The notes: generated by a model from the sequence alone, not told the origin. A DNA stretch of 64,000 nt from Alkalihalobacillus sp. YIM B00296 (GCF_020179385.1 NZ_JAIBLJ010000005.1:124001-188000); one strand, 5' to 3'. Numbered from the stretch's first letter, positions 1 to 8,228 are shown. Program-made: numbers and translations.

Positions 1-1624
1 GGAACATGTGCTGGACATCCGGGTGCGCTTTCTCAATCTCATCCAACAGAATGATGCTGTAAGGATTTCTACGCACGCGTTCTGTCAACTGTCCGGCTTC
101 ATCATGTCCGACATAACCTGGTGGCGAACCGATTAGTTTGGAGACAGAATGTTTTTCCATATACTCACTCATATCCAGACGGAGCATAGCATCCTTGGAG
201 CCAAACAGTTCTTCTGCAAGTGTCTTCGTCAGTTCGGTTTTACCTACACCAGTCGGCCCGACGAAAAGGAATGAACCGATCGGACGGACCTTTGATTTCA
301 GCCCTGCACGGCTTCGGCGGATTGCTTTAGCCACTTTTTGCACGGCTTCTTCCTGTCCGATGACACTTGAACCGAGGCGATCCGCAAAATTCTTCAGCTT
401 GTTTTGCTCTTCATTTTGAAGTTTACGCACTGGAATTCCAGTTTTCTCTTCAACGATCCATTGGATATCTTCAAGTTCGACCCTAGGTTTTTCTTCAGTA
501 GCTGTTGTTGTCTTTTCTTGCAGTTTCAACTCTTCATCACGAAGTTTAGCCGCACGTTCATAATCCTCTTGTCGAGTTGCTTCCTCTTTTTCCTTTGCAA
601 TGGCTGTAAGCCGTTCTTCAATGTCTTCTGAAGTTGTCATACCTGCATGCTTCAAGTTCATTTTAGAACCGGCTTCATCCATAAGGTCAATCGCTTTATC
701 TGGAAGGAACCGATCCTGGATGTATCGTTGGGATAATGTTACACATGCTTGAAGTGCTTCGTCTGTGTATCGGATATCATGATATTGTTCATATTTTTCT
801 TTTAATCCTTTTAAAATCTCCACGGCTTCATCGATTGTCGGTTCTTTTACCATGACCGGTTGGAAACGGCGTTCGAGTGCCGCATCCTTTTCGATTTGGC
901 GGTACTCTTTCAATGTCGTCGCACCGACAAGTTGAAGTTCCCCGCGGGCAAGAGCTGGTTTCAAGATGTTCCCTGCATCCATGGAACCTTCAGCTGAACC
1001 TGCTCCTACCAATAGATGGATCTCATCGACGAAAAGGATGACGTTCTTACGTTGTTGCACTTCAGAAATCAATTGTTTCATACGTTCTTCAAATTGGCCA
1101 CGGATACCTGTATTGGCAACAAGGGAAGAAACATCCAACAAGTATACCTGTTTATTGAGAAGCTTCTTAGGTGCATCTTGTTCAGCGATTTTCAAAGCAA
1201 GTCCTTCCGCAATCGCTGTTTTACCTACACCTGGCTCACCGATCAGTACGGGATTGTTTTTATTTCGACGGTTCAGAATTTCGATGACTCGATTCACTTC
1301 CTTATCCCGACCGATGACCGGATCGATCAATCCAGCTTTAGCTGCATCGGTAAGGTTACGTCCCAGATCATCAAGAAGGCCGCCTTGACCGCGTTTTCCT
1401 GCAGTGCTTTGGCCCGCTTGCCGTTCATCATTCTGCCTCATGAAATCCTCCATATTAAAGCCCATCGGATTGTGGCCGAAACCATCCAAGCCGCTCGGTT
1501 GCTTCATTTCATTTTGGATTTCTTTATAACATGCAGGGCAGAGACGTAGTTGTTTTGTAATTCCATTTATGTGAAGAGTCATTCTTACATTGGCTTCGTT
1601 TACTTGACATTTTTGACAACGCAT
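1..1624 (-). CDS. clpE: ATP-dependent Clp protease ATP-binding subunit ClpE (C-terminus cut by window edge)
   Basis: HSP100/Clp AAA+ unfoldase that feeds substrates to ClpP during heat and protein-folding stress. The N-terminus carries a four-cysteine zinc finger (CQKC near residue 3 and CPAC near residue 29), the ClpE hallmark that separates it from ClpC. A first AAA+ module follows with Walker A GEPGVGKT and Walker B LFVDEIH, then a coiled-coil/UVR-like linker rich in E, K and R, then a second module with Walker [10 protein letters not shown]. The reading frame runs off the left edge inside the second ATPase domain, so about 540 residues are visible. The ATG at 1624 is preceded by AAGGAGG at good spacing. 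The promoter carries CtsR boxes (separate entry), so CtsR repression with heat induction is expected. Family assignment is secure. Confidence 0.96.
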   Translation of the reverse strand, partial: MRCQKCQVNEANVRMTLHINGITKQLRLCPACYKEIQNEMKQPSGLDGFGHNPMGFNMEDFMRQNDERQAGQSTAGKRGQGGLLDDLGRNLTDAAKAGLIDPVIGRDKEVNRVIEILNRRNKNNPVLIGEPGVGKTAIAEGLALKIAEQDAPKKLLNKQVYLLDVSSLVANTGIRGQFEERMKQLISEVQQRKNVILFVDEIHLLVGAGSAEGSMDAGNILKPALARGELQLVGATTLKEYRQIEKDAALERRFQPVMVKEPTIDEAVEILKGLKEKYEQYHDIRYTDEALQACVTLSQRYIQDRFLPDKAIDLMDEAGSKMNLKHAGMTTSEDIEERLTAIAKEKEEATRQEDYERAAKLRDEELKLQEKTTTATEEKPRVELEDIQWIVEEKTGIPVRKLQNEEQNKLKNFADRLGSSVIGQEEAVQKVAKAIRRSRAGLKSKVRPIGSFLFVGPTGVGKTELTKTLAEELFGSKDAMLRLDMSEYMEKHSVSKLIGSPPGYVGHDEAGQLTERVRRNPYSIILLDEIEKAHPDVQHMF

Positions 1625-1673
1625 ATCAATGACCTCCTTTTAATAATAAGAATCTTTTTTCATCAAAGTTGAC

Positions 1674-1728
1674 TTTGACTATCTTTGACCTTTAACTATA
1701 GTATAATTTGACCTTAATTGACTTTCAA
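1674..1728 (-). promoter_or_regulatory. sigma-A promoter of clpE with two CtsR boxes
   Basis: On the minus strand a -35 TTGAAA (1723-1728) and -10 TATACT (1700-1705) are separated by exactly 17 bp. A CtsR-type direct heptad repeat, GGTCAAA-N3-AGTCAAA (1674-1690), lies just downstream of the -10. A second, slightly degenerate copy, AGTCAAT-N3-GGTCAAA (1707-1723), fills the spacer. This fits the published CtsR consensus RGTCAAANANRGTCAAA. Boxes inside and just after the promoter imply repression by steric block. Confidence 0.9.
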
Positions 1729-2037
1729 GTATTTTGTTTTAAAATTTTCCCATCCATTCATTTGGTTTTAGAGGATAACAGATGCATCTATATGTTTCAA
1801 AGGAAATGATTAAGAAGAGTTTTGATTGCCCGCCATTCACGAGTATAATTTTTGAATTTGTTTCCGAAGAAGTGGCTGGTGATCAGCATGCACTGTAGTA
1901 AGTGGGCATACTGAATAAAAAATCAAGCGGATGTGCGAGATAATCGGAAAAATCAACCTGTTTTTAACTCTAATTGGGAGGCATACAGGGGCTGGCCATC
2001 GCCTGCTCCTTAAAAACTGATTTCGCATGACTTTTAA

Positions 2038-2215
2038 TGATAATTGCACCGTTTTGTGAGACAATTGCAGGATTCCGTAAATCAATTGCACTAAAATTAA
2101 AATAAATGCACGAGCGACTTATGGGTTGAAAATTAGAGCATAAGTATTCGAGTAATTGAACGATTCCGTAAACAATTGTGCCGGACCAGCATGGGAATTG
2201 CACAAAAGCAAAACG
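2038..2215. repeat. degenerate intergenic phrase repeat (AATTGCA / GATTCCGTAAA family)
   Basis: The gene-free stretch 1729-2276 contains repeated short phrases: AATTGCA occurs several times (near 2042, 2063, 2083 and 2196), and GATTCCGTAAA followed by CAATTG occurs twice (near 2071 and 2162). Spacing is irregular and no convincing coding frame runs through it. I see no promoter or RNA gene in 1740-2037. Function unknown. Confidence 0.6.
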
Positions 2216-2224
2216 ACCTAGCAA

Positions 2225-2268
2225 AAAAGCCCACTGATCATCGATCTGATGTATCTGCGGAGCTTTTT
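2225..2268 (-). terminator. probable intrinsic terminator downstream of the 51-aa gene
   Basis: Read on the minus strand, AAAAAGC pairs with GCTTTTT around a loop that holds a smaller GATC/GATC hairpin, and ends in a T run. It starts a few bases after the stop codon at 2277. Confidence 0.55.
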
Positions 2269-2276
2269 CCATAAGA

Positions 2277-2432
2277 TTAAAATTCTTGTTCTTTTCTTTT
2301 TGGTAGATCCTCTTCCCGAAGTTTATTCGGGCCTTTTGCTAGATCTTCTGCAATCTCCAGGTCCGGAAGATTTTCCTTCGGCGTCTGGTTATGATGCGTC
2401 GTTTTATCTTGCCGCTGCTTTCGTTTCGTCAT
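2277..2432 (-). CDS. 51-aa hydrophilic, lysine-rich small protein
   Basis: Start ATG at 2432 is chosen because GGGAGG lies 7-8 bases upstream; an in-frame upstream ATG lacks this. The product (begins MTKRKQRQ, ends KRKEQEF) is very polar and highly charged, with no hydrophobic segment, signal peptide or cysteine. Composition and size resemble the minor small sporulation-associated proteins of Bacillaceae (for example the YfhD/Ssp minor classes), but I do not recognise a specific family. It lies 70 bp downstream of the NfrA-like gene and may be co-transcribed; a terminator follows. That it is a gene is likely; its function is unknown. Confidence 0.65.
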   Translation of the reverse strand: MTKRKQRQDKTTHHNQTPKENLPDLEIAEDLAKGPNKLREEDLPKRKEQEF

Positions 2433-2502
2433 CTGGAACGACCTCCCTCTTTTATGATATAGAGGTAGTTTTCGCAAACACATTAACCCGTATTCGCGGC
2501 TC

Positions 2503-3264
2503 TTATTTCAACGGGATTTTTATGTTCTTCAAAAAGTCCTTCATGTACATTCTCACCGGCTTTGTCATTTTCCCAGCGATGATTTCTGTCCATGAATGGG
2601 ACCGTTTCCCTTGGGTCCGTTTACGATAATAGGCAGAAATATCATCATTATAAGAAGCAAGTTGCTCCTTGAACAACTGATCATCCTGCTGATATTCATC
2701 TGCGTGGTAAATGTTTTCCATCGGTAGCCGTTGCTTTTTTCCGGGATTCTGGTCTGGAACACCTACGCAAAGGCCGAACAATGGAACCACCCTGTCCGGT
2801 GTATTCAAAACTTTTACGACTTCATCCAGTCGGTTACGGAGACCGCCGATATAACATATGCCGAGGCCCATCGATTCCGCTGCAAGCACTGCATTTTGAG
2901 CTGCAAGAGCAGCATCAATCGTTCCAACCATGAACTTTTCAGTTGATTCTACTGTTTCCTCGATGTCCTTTTCCGACAGTCCTTCCATCTCTACAGCCAG
3001 TTTATGACGATGCAGATCCGCACAAAAAACGAAAAAATGACCGTTCTTTTCGACATATTCTTGATTGCCGGCTAACTCTGCAAGCTTCTTTTTCTTACCT
3101 GGATCCTTTACGCCGATGATTGAATAGACTTGAAGATAGCTTGAGGTTGCGGCCGCTTGAGCACTTTGGACGATGAGAGAGATTTGTTCATCTGTCAGCG
3201 GTTCATCTTTAAACTTACGGATACTTCGATGATTCAATATCGTGTCGATCGTTTTATTCATCAT
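2503..3264 (-). CDS. NfrA/NfsA-family oxygen-insensitive NADPH nitro/flavin reductase
   Basis: A 253-residue FMN-dependent oxidoreductase of the nitroreductase superfamily, close in length to Bacillus NfrA (about 249 aa). Seen in the sequence: the N-terminal HRSIRKFKDEPL motif that contacts FMN phosphate, the SSYLQVYSI stretch at residues 40-50, the LAAESMGLGICYIGG motif near residue 130, and a basic C-terminus (KRSHSWTE) typical of the NfsA/NfrA subgroup, which uses NADPH. It probably reduces flavins, nitroaromatics or disulfide-stress products in the cytoplasm. Translation may begin at either of two adjacent ATGs (3264 or 3261); a GGGGGG motif precedes both. The B. subtilis homologue belongs to the stress-linked nfrA-ywcH operon; no such partner is present here. 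Confidence 0.88.
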   Translation of the reverse strand: MMNKTIDTILNHRSIRKFKDEPLTDEQISLIVQSAQAAATSSYLQVYSIIGVKDPGKKKKLAELAGNQEYVEKNGHFFVFCADLHRHKLAVEMEGLSEKDIEETVESTEKFMVGTIDAALAAQNAVLAAESMGLGICYIGGLRNRLDEVVKVLNTPDRVVPLFGLCVGVPDQNPGKKQRLPMENIYHADEYQQDDQLFKEQLASYNDDISAYYRKRTQGKRSHSWTEIIAGKMTKPVRMYMKDFLKNIKIPLK

Positions 3265-3442
3265 ATTCCCCCCTAGGTACTTCAGGTGTCCATCACTATC
3301 TTTATGTTATCCAAACAACAAATCTTGAACAAACAATGTGACTTGATAAGATTAAATCCGCCAAAATGTTGAAAGTTTCCTTATTAGAATTAAGGTTTAT
3401 TGGCGCGGGGAAAAGGCGAGGAGGCTTACGGCTGAAATAAAA

Positions 3443-3462
3443 GAGAGCCGCCAAGGGCTCTC
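3443..3462 (-). terminator. intrinsic terminator after bdbC
   Basis: Seven-base-pair stem GAGAGCC/GGCTCTC immediately after the bdbC stop codon, followed on the minus strand by TTTTATTT. Confidence 0.85.
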
Positions 3463-3467
3463 CTCAC

Positions 3468-3872
3468 TTAAATCTTTTTCAGCATAGTGATCATCAATAC
3501 GGTAATCGATAAAAACGCGGTCAATGCTAGGAAGGGGATAGTTATGAACCCAAGCCAGTTGATATACTCTCCTGAGCAGGGTACCCCTTCTGTACAGGCA
3601 ACAGCTTCTGTAAACCAATCTGTCTTTTGATGCAGGTAATGGAAGGTCGAAATGCATATGCCAATGATGCTGAATGGCAATACATAATACGGCAGTCTGC
3701 GGTCCTCCATATACCACCCGACACCGAGCACGATTGCTAATGGATACATCAAAATCCTTTGATACCAACAAAATTCACAGGGTACGAAGCCAGCTATTTC
3801 ACTGAAATAAAAGCTGCCCAGAAAGGCGGTTAAAGAAATAACCCATGCAATGCCAACCCGTTTGTTACTCAT
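3468..3872 (-). CDS. bdbC: disulfide formation protein BdbC (DsbB-like quinone:thiol oxidoreductase)
   Basis: A 134-residue polytopic membrane protein with four predicted helices. It carries the two redox pairs of the DsbB/BdbC family: CEFC (Cys32/Cys35) after the first helix and CTEGVPC (Cys93/Cys99) in the second extracytoplasmic loop. It reoxidises BdbD and passes electrons to menaquinone. Its ATG overlaps the bdbD stop by eight bases (ATGAGTAA), which shows translational coupling in a bdbD-bdbC operon. Length matches B. subtilis BdbC (about 138 aa). Substrates in Bacillus include ComGC-type pseudopilins and secreted disulfide proteins. Confidence 0.95.
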   Translation of the reverse strand: MSNKRVGIAWVISLTAFLGSFYFSEIAGFVPCEFCWYQRILMYPLAIVLGVGWYMEDRRLPYYVLPFSIIGICISTFHYLHQKTDWFTEAVACTEGVPCSGEYINWLGFITIPFLALTAFLSITVLMITMLKKI

Positions 3873-4575
3873 TAGCTTCTTCCAAAGCCGATTCGATCGC
3901 CGGCTTTATTCCATTTTCATAATCAAGATTAACCGTTTTGCCATTTACAAGGATCGTCGGCGTACTCTCAACTGCACCGCTCTCTTTACGGTCTTGTTCA
4001 ACTTTTTCTTTGATGGCTGGGTCATCGATATCAGATTTCAGCTGTTCGATATCGATATCCTTCATATTATCCTCTACTAGACCGAGCAGAAATTCTTCAG
4101 TTGCCCAGGCTTCATTAGGATTCCCCTGGTTCTCGAGGACGAGGTCATAATACTCCATGAACGCATCCGGTTTTTGAGCATAAACCGCTTCACCTACTAA
4201 AGCAGCAGTGAAAGAATCAGCCCCCATGAACGGTTTATTTATGAATGTCATTTGTGCTTTACCTGTATCAATGTAATCAGCTTTGATCTGAGGATAGATC
4301 CGTTCAGCAAATTCGGCACAGTGTGGACACTTGAAGTCGAAGAACTCTACGATCTTAACTGGGGCATCCTCTTTGCCTACAGTCGGTTGTCCTTCATAGG
4401 CCACATCCATTTCTTGATTCGCCTGATCAGTTCCTGTGTCCGGTTGCTTTCCCTCTTGATTACTGATGAAGAACAATAAGGCAGCTGCCAATACAAAAAT
4501 GCTTGCAATCACAATTATGAATCCTTTATTACTCTTTTTAGGCGGCTTATATACTGTTTTCTTTTTCTTAGCCAT
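3865..4575 (-). CDS. bdbD: thiol-disulfide oxidoreductase BdbD (membrane-anchored DsbA-like)
   Basis: A 236-residue extracytoplasmic thiol oxidase. A lysine-rich cytoplasmic tip (residues 1-17) is followed by one membrane anchor (about 18-38), a polar linker and a DsbA-like thioredoxin fold with active site CPHC (Cys83/Cys86) after the FFDF strand. A cis-proline motif, STPTILVNG, lies near residue 205. It inserts disulfides into exported proteins and is recycled by BdbC, the next gene. The start at 4575 has AGGAGG upstream. A terminator stem upstream (4638-4675) separates it from the rsbR-like gene, so bdbDC is its own unit. Confidence 0.95.
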   Translation of the reverse strand: MAKKKKTVYKPPKKSNKGFIIVIASIFVLAAALLFFISNQEGKQPDTGTDQANQEMDVAYEGQPTVGKEDAPVKIVEFFDFKCPHCAEFAERIYPQIKADYIDTGKAQMTFINKPFMGADSFTAALVGEAVYAQKPDAFMEYYDLVLENQGNPNEAWATEEFLLGLVEDNMKDIDIEQLKSDIDDPAIKEKVEQDRKESGAVESTPTILVNGKTVNLDYENGIKPAIESALEEANE

Positions 4576-4637
4576 TCCCTTTCCTCCTAATATGTACTAA
4601 CTCTATTCTTATCAATTCCATCTATGATGTCAAATGC

Positions 4638-4675
4638 AAAGGGGCTGTCCTATATCAGTTTGGGACAGCCCCTTT
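4638..4675 (-). terminator. intrinsic terminator after the RsbR-like gene
   Basis: Perfect 13-bp stem (4638-4650 with 4663-4675) and a 12-base loop, just after the stop codon at 4694. The T run on the minus strand is short (TTTGCATTT), so efficiency is uncertain. Confidence 0.75.
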
Positions 4676-4693
4676 AGGCTTTCAATACGTTAT

Positions 4694-5638
4694 TCAGTTC
4701 GTGGTTGAAGCCATGTCCTCTTCTTTTTTAGCTTGTTCGGTACTTTGCTCTTCCTCTTCATCTAAATAATCTACGTTAAAATTCCATTTCTTTTGGTTAG
4801 CAAGATATTTCAAGCCTGTCCGGAAAGTCGAAAATGTTTCAGCATCAATAGTGACACCGGATCGGACAATTTCTTGTACAAGTCTGGAGGAAAAGCCGAC
4901 ATATATAATTTCGACACCCATTAAAGAGAGGGCTTTTGTAATCTGTTCAATCTGGTGTGCCAGATCATCCATTTGGAAATTCCCGTCATCAGGTATGACT
5001 GCTCCGGTAAAGTCACAGACGATCGATTCTGCTCCATGATCAGACACGTTATGAAGCAATTTTTCCCTTAAAATTTCAAACCGTTCATTTGTGAGCAGGC
5101 CGACAATCGGTACCAGGATCGTGTTAGGCACGATCGATGGTATGATCGGTACGGATAAGTCCGCAATCAACTGTTTATCTTTCTTCATCGACTTCTCGAA
5201 TTCGATCACTTGCTTTTCGAAATTACCGATTAATGTTTTGATAAACCCATAGGCTGCTTTATCAATTATAGATTCTGCCTTACGTATAGCTGCTAGGAGT
5301 TCCTTACCCGTCAAGAACACGTCATCGATTTTGTTTTCAAAAACTGCTCCGATTAAATCTTTAAAAATTTGAAAACGTTGGATGGAATAATCGAATGGAC
5401 TATTTTCCTGTAGGGAATTCTCTTTGGCTTTTTCCGCCCATTCTTCAATGAACTCATTTATCTTTGTTGTATCTTCAGCTGTTAAACCTTGAGCGACAAA
5501 CTCAGCTAGCAAAATATAATCCTTACGGGCTTGTTCATTCATCGTCTGTCCCGTCTTTTCAGTGAAAATGGCTTCGGTATCCCTAGCGATATCCTCTTTT
5601 TCGGCTAAAATCGTTTCGGCTATTGCAGTAATACTCAT
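4694..5638 (-). CDS. RsbR-family stressosome protein with C-terminal STAS domain
   Basis: Product of 314 residues from the ATG at 5638, chosen for the AGGGGG 5-10 bases upstream. The N-terminal ~160 residues are helical, as in the globin-like sensor half of RsbR paralogues. The C-terminal half is a STAS domain beginning near SVPIIPSIVPNTILVPIVG. RsbR paralogues assemble with RsbS into stressosomes that hold RsbT and control the sigma-B pathway. The STAS core reads CDFTGAVIPDDGNF where RsbRA-type proteins read DxTGVPxVDT, and VGFSSRLVQEIV where they read VGIRPEIAxTxV. Both usual phospho-threonine positions therefore appear to be acidic (Asp, Glu). An acidic tail (DEEEEQ) follows. There is no rsbST neighbour, so this is an orphan paralogue. 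The family is confident; the exact paralogue (RB, RC or RD) is not assigned. Confidence 0.85.
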   Translation of the reverse strand: MSITAIAETILAEKEDIARDTEAIFTEKTGQTMNEQARKDYILLAEFVAQGLTAEDTTKINEFIEEWAEKAKENSLQENSPFDYSIQRFQIFKDLIGAVFENKIDDVFLTGKELLAAIRKAESIIDKAAYGFIKTLIGNFEKQVIEFEKSMKKDKQLIADLSVPIIPSIVPNTILVPIVGLLTNERFEILREKLLHNVSDHGAESIVCDFTGAVIPDDGNFQMDDLAHQIEQITKALSLMGVEIIYVGFSSRLVQEIVRSGVTIDAETFSTFRTGLKYLANQKKWNFNVDYLDEEEEQSTEQAKKEEDMASTTN

Positions 5639-5748
5639 TACCAAACCCCCTGAGAAAATGTTTAACATAATCCTATACCCTTATTTTTATAAACAAAAAC
5701 ATGTTTTTTGTGCGAAGATCTTTTATCGTTGGCATACTTTTTTGATCG

Positions 5749-6627
5749 TCAGCTTGTAACTTCCATTGTATTTTCTGTGGCATAAAGCCATTCTTTTATA
5801 CTACTGAAGTGTTGTGCGGCATCCTTATACCCCTGATCATAAAGCGCAGTCAGCTTGACAGGGTTCCGCTCAATCCGATTTACCTCAAGAGCCTCCGATG
5901 GGCGAATGACATAAACATCCCCGGCTTTTTCCTTTTCTTTTATATAGGACATCGTTTCATTATAAACCTGGAACCTTGTATCCATTTTATGGACAAGCCC
6001 TTCGTATGCAGGATAAAACCTTCTTGTCAGCCAATTCATTCTAGACCGTTGTTTTATATATCCATCGTTTCTTGTCAAAATCAATATGTTCTTCTTGTTA
6101 CCGTCTCGCTCAGATTTTCGAATTGGAATCGGGTCCGAAATCCCGCCGTCCATCAAACAACGATTCTCCATCTCGATGACTGGAGCCATGAACGGTAAAG
6201 AGCTAGAAGCCCGTAGGATAGGCAAAATCTGATCTTTGTACTCCGATTTTTCAAAATAAACTGATTCACCAGTCATGCAATCTATCGTTCCGATCACGAA
6301 TCTTTCCTCCGCTTCATGGAACTTTTGATAGTCGAACGGGACCAGTCTATTCGGTATTTCATCAAAAATCAAGTCCATCCCAAAAAGCTGTCGTTTCCAA
6401 AATAAGTTCTTCCATGATATATAATCCGGATGTTTCGCAAAGCCGATTGTCACCTTTTTATTCCGTCCGAATTGCCTGGATAAATAAGACGCCGCATTGC
6501 AAGCACCTGCTGAAACACCGATCACATAAGGTAGATAGAAATCCTGTTCCATAAAATATTCCAAGACTCCGGCTGTATAGACTCCTCGCATACCGCCGCC
6601 TTCCAATACAAGGCCTGTCTGCTCCAT
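5749..6627 (-). CDS. patatin-like phospholipase (YjjU-type acyl hydrolase)
   Basis: A 292-residue soluble serine lipase of the patatin family. The oxyanion loop GGGMRG (residues 10-15), the nucleophile elbow GVSAG (Ser39) and the catalytic-dyad motif DGG in LMDGGISDP (near residue 160) are all present in the expected order. It probably hydrolyses phospholipid or acylglycerol esters in the cytoplasm or at the inner membrane face. A GGGGTGAT Shine-Dalgarno precedes the ATG at 6627. It stands alone between unrelated genes. Fold and catalysis are secure; the substrate is unknown. Confidence 0.9.
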   Translation of the reverse strand: MEQTGLVLEGGGMRGVYTAGVLEYFMEQDFYLPYVIGVSAGACNAASYLSRQFGRNKKVTIGFAKHPDYISWKNLFWKRQLFGMDLIFDEIPNRLVPFDYQKFHEAEERFVIGTIDCMTGESVYFEKSEYKDQILPILRASSSLPFMAPVIEMENRCLMDGGISDPIPIRKSERDGNKKNILILTRNDGYIKQRSRMNWLTRRFYPAYEGLVHKMDTRFQVYNETMSYIKEKEKAGDVYVIRPSEALEVNRIERNPVKLTALYDQGYKDAAQHFSSIKEWLYATENTMEVTS

Positions 6628-6801
6628 CCAAGTATCACCCCTTGTGCAACATCCTTTTTAGCATGATCGGGAAAATATGTATTTGAAAGATGTATTTAAG
6701 TATAAAGCAAATGATTATAAACAAAAAGCCAAACACCTCAAAACCTTTAACAAAGTGTTTGAATGATTTTGAGCGTTCGGCTCTAAATTATCCTACAAGG
6801 A

Positions 6802-6978
6802 TCAGGTTGGTGGTGGTTCACTTCCTGAATGTCGGTGTTCTGACAATTCAGCCTGTGATGAACGTTCCTGGTGTTCATGGGAATTCAAGTGGATACCAGC
6901 TTTCTTCCGATTCCTATACTCATAGTAGATTGAGATAATCAGTACAATCAAAAGCAGGATCAGAACTATCATCCACAT
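6802..6978 (-). CDS. 58-aa single-pass membrane protein with polar, histidine-rich tail
   Basis: The ATG at 6978 follows GGAGGT with eight-base spacing. The product starts MWMIVLILLLIVLIISIYY, one strong transmembrane helix, then has a basic stop-transfer segment (EYRNRKKAG) and a hydrophilic tail rich in His, Glu and Ser that ends in PPPT. This implies an N-out or N-in type III membrane miniprotein with a cytoplasmic tail. No family recognised. Its strong ribosome-binding site and membrane-plus-tail design argue for a real gene. Confidence 0.6.
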   Translation of the reverse strand: MWMIVLILLLIVLIISIYYEYRNRKKAGIHLNSHEHQERSSQAELSEHRHSGSEPPPT

Positions 6979-7235
6979 TACCCTACACCTCCTTTTCAAT
7001 CCTTCATACCCTTTTCTGCAAGTTGATAACCCACGGCCGTTTGTTAATGAAGGCTGCTTTCGTATAGATTGTTGTTTTACAATTGGAAATATACTCACTT
7101 TCAGCGGGCGAAAGAAAAGCAGAACCAACCCGCTTAGTCACGTAGGTCACTGGATGACCCTTTATGAAAAACGTTTACACCTTGCCCATCCTTTTGTAAA
7201 GTAGTAATCAGATGACTTATGAGGGTGGGCAAAGA

Positions 7236-7532
7236 ATGGTTACAAAACAATTTGTTGCGGTATTTTTGATTGGATGCAGTTTGATCCTTATAGGAGCAGG
7301 CTTCTGGTGGAAGAAATCCATTTTCCTTATTAAACAATATGGTGAAAGTTCGATCACTGATAAAGAGGGGCTTGCAAAGTCAGCTGGTCTCTATGTAATG
7401 GCAATCGGTGTAATGATATTTCTCGCGGCTTTCCTATCCCAATTGATCGGAATATATGCTTGGATCGCCTTTGGTGTCCTGGTTTCAATATCTTCAGTCT
7501 TCATGCTGAAAGTTATGACAAAATACGTTTAG
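7236..7532 (+). CDS. 98-aa membrane protein, DUF3784-like
   Basis: Start ATG at 7236 is preferred over the upstream in-frame ATG at 7212 because the GAGGGTGGG ribosome-binding motif lies between them. The protein has three hydrophobic helices (about residues 5-23, 52-70 and 75-92). A conserved-looking GFWWKKSIFLIKQYG segment follows helix 1, resembling the 'GxxxLIAGYN' turn of DUF3784 proteins of Bacillaceae. Function unknown. An intrinsic terminator follows the stop codon directly. Confidence 0.65.
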   Translation: MVTKQFVAVFLIGCSLILIGAGFWWKKSIFLIKQYGESSITDKEGLAKSAGLYVMAIGVMIFLAAFLSQLIGIYAWIAFGVLVSISSVFMLKVMTKYV

Positions 7533-7538
7533 GAATCG

Positions 7539-7572
7539 AAAACGATGAAACACATGGTGTTCATCGTTTTTT
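7539..7572 (+). terminator. intrinsic terminator after the DUF3784-like gene
   Basis: Stem AAAACGATGAA(A)CAC / GTGTTCATCGTTTT with one bulged A, followed by TTTTTT. Confidence 0.85.
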
Positions 7573-7605
7573 AACATCTATTACAATTGAATAAGGGAGT
7601 GGGTA

Positions 7606-7785
7606 ATGATGGATATGCAATATTCGATTTTCGCAGGTTTGTATCTTTTTTTCATACTCGGTTTGTTCATCTTAGTAATCTATACACTAATCAGTTTTAT
7701 ATCCTTTATGAAGCAGAAACAAAAAAGTGACCGTGAATTGAATGATAAACTTACGGTACTTATTGAAGAAATCCGTTCAAAATAG
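7606..7785 (+). CDS. 59-aa small membrane protein, DUF4083-like
   Basis: Translated directly from the DNA: ATG at 7606 (a second ATG follows at once) behind AAGGGAGTGGG. The product has one long hydrophobic helix (about residues 8-35) and an amphipathic C-terminal helix ending LNDKLTVLIEEIRSK, which matches the one-helix-plus-'L-L-E-I' layout of DUF4083 small proteins in Bacillus. It sits between two intrinsic terminators, so it forms its own or a very short transcription unit. Function unknown. Confidence 0.65.
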   Translation: MMDMQYSIFAGLYLFFILGLFILVIYTLISFISFMKQKQKSDRELNDKLTVLIEEIRSK

Positions 7786-7809
7786 ATGGATCAATCTTGT
7801 GCAAAACAC

Positions 7810-7845
7810 GAAAAAACCCCTTCCGAATTCGGAAGAGGTTTTTTC
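7810..7845 (+). terminator. bidirectional-looking intrinsic terminator
   Basis: Stem GAAAAAACC...CTTCCG / CGGAAG...GGTTTTTTC around AATT, 25 bases after the stop of the 59-aa gene. A guanine-rich tract follows at 7849-7867. Confidence 0.85.
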
Positions 7846-8072
7846 TTAGGGTTTAGGGGTTAGGGGGATAAAAGGTTGTTAGTATAATGATACCCCCTTC
7901 ATCACTTTTTAAACTTGAAAAACGAAAAAATTTCTAGTTTTTTTTAACTAGTGTTTCATAGGATTTCTAGTCCTTTCGTAACATTTGTGTAATATTCGTA
8001 ATAAAAACGAAACTTCCACTCCTTTTCTTCGTCTATATAGACAAAGAAACTTTCCAAAGGAGTAGATTACAT

Positions 8073-8177
8073 ATGAACACATTCATGAATCTTTTTCGTC
8101 CGTTAATAGCTGGGACAATCGCAATCATGGCTTTTATCTTTTTAGCGCTTACGTTTTGGAACATGTTATCCAACTGA
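8073..8177 (+). CDS. 34-aa tiny transmembrane peptide
   Basis: ATG at 8073 is preceded by AAAGGAG with ten-base spacing. The peptide begins MNTFMNLFRP, continues with one hydrophobic helix (about residues 12-28) and ends NMLSN. A perfect 17-bp terminator stem starts six bases after the stop codon, so the unit has every hallmark of a dedicated small-protein gene. Upstream, 7869-8072 holds AT-rich DNA with a 12-bp palindrome (GTCTATATAGAC at 8031-8042) in the presumed 5' UTR. No family recognised; size and layout recall tiny membrane proteins such as Prli42 or SpoVM without clear similarity. Confidence 0.65.
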   Translation: MNTFMNLFRPLIAGTIAIMAFIFLALTFWNMLSN

Positions 8178-8182
8178 AAGAA

Positions 8183-8228
8183 AAAAAGGATTGAACGCTC
8201 CCACCGGTCCCAGCGTTCAATCCTTTTT
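8183..8228 (+). terminator. strong intrinsic terminator after the tiny membrane peptide
   Basis: Perfect 17-bp stem (8183-8199 with 8212-8228), 12-base loop, T run included in the 3' arm. It may also serve the minus strand. Confidence 0.9.

Noticed and set aside
8031-8042. GTCTATATAGAC palindrome as a prophage att or regulator site
   Set aside because: No integrase or tRNA nearby and no second copy in the window; kept only as a note in the 34-aa gene entry.
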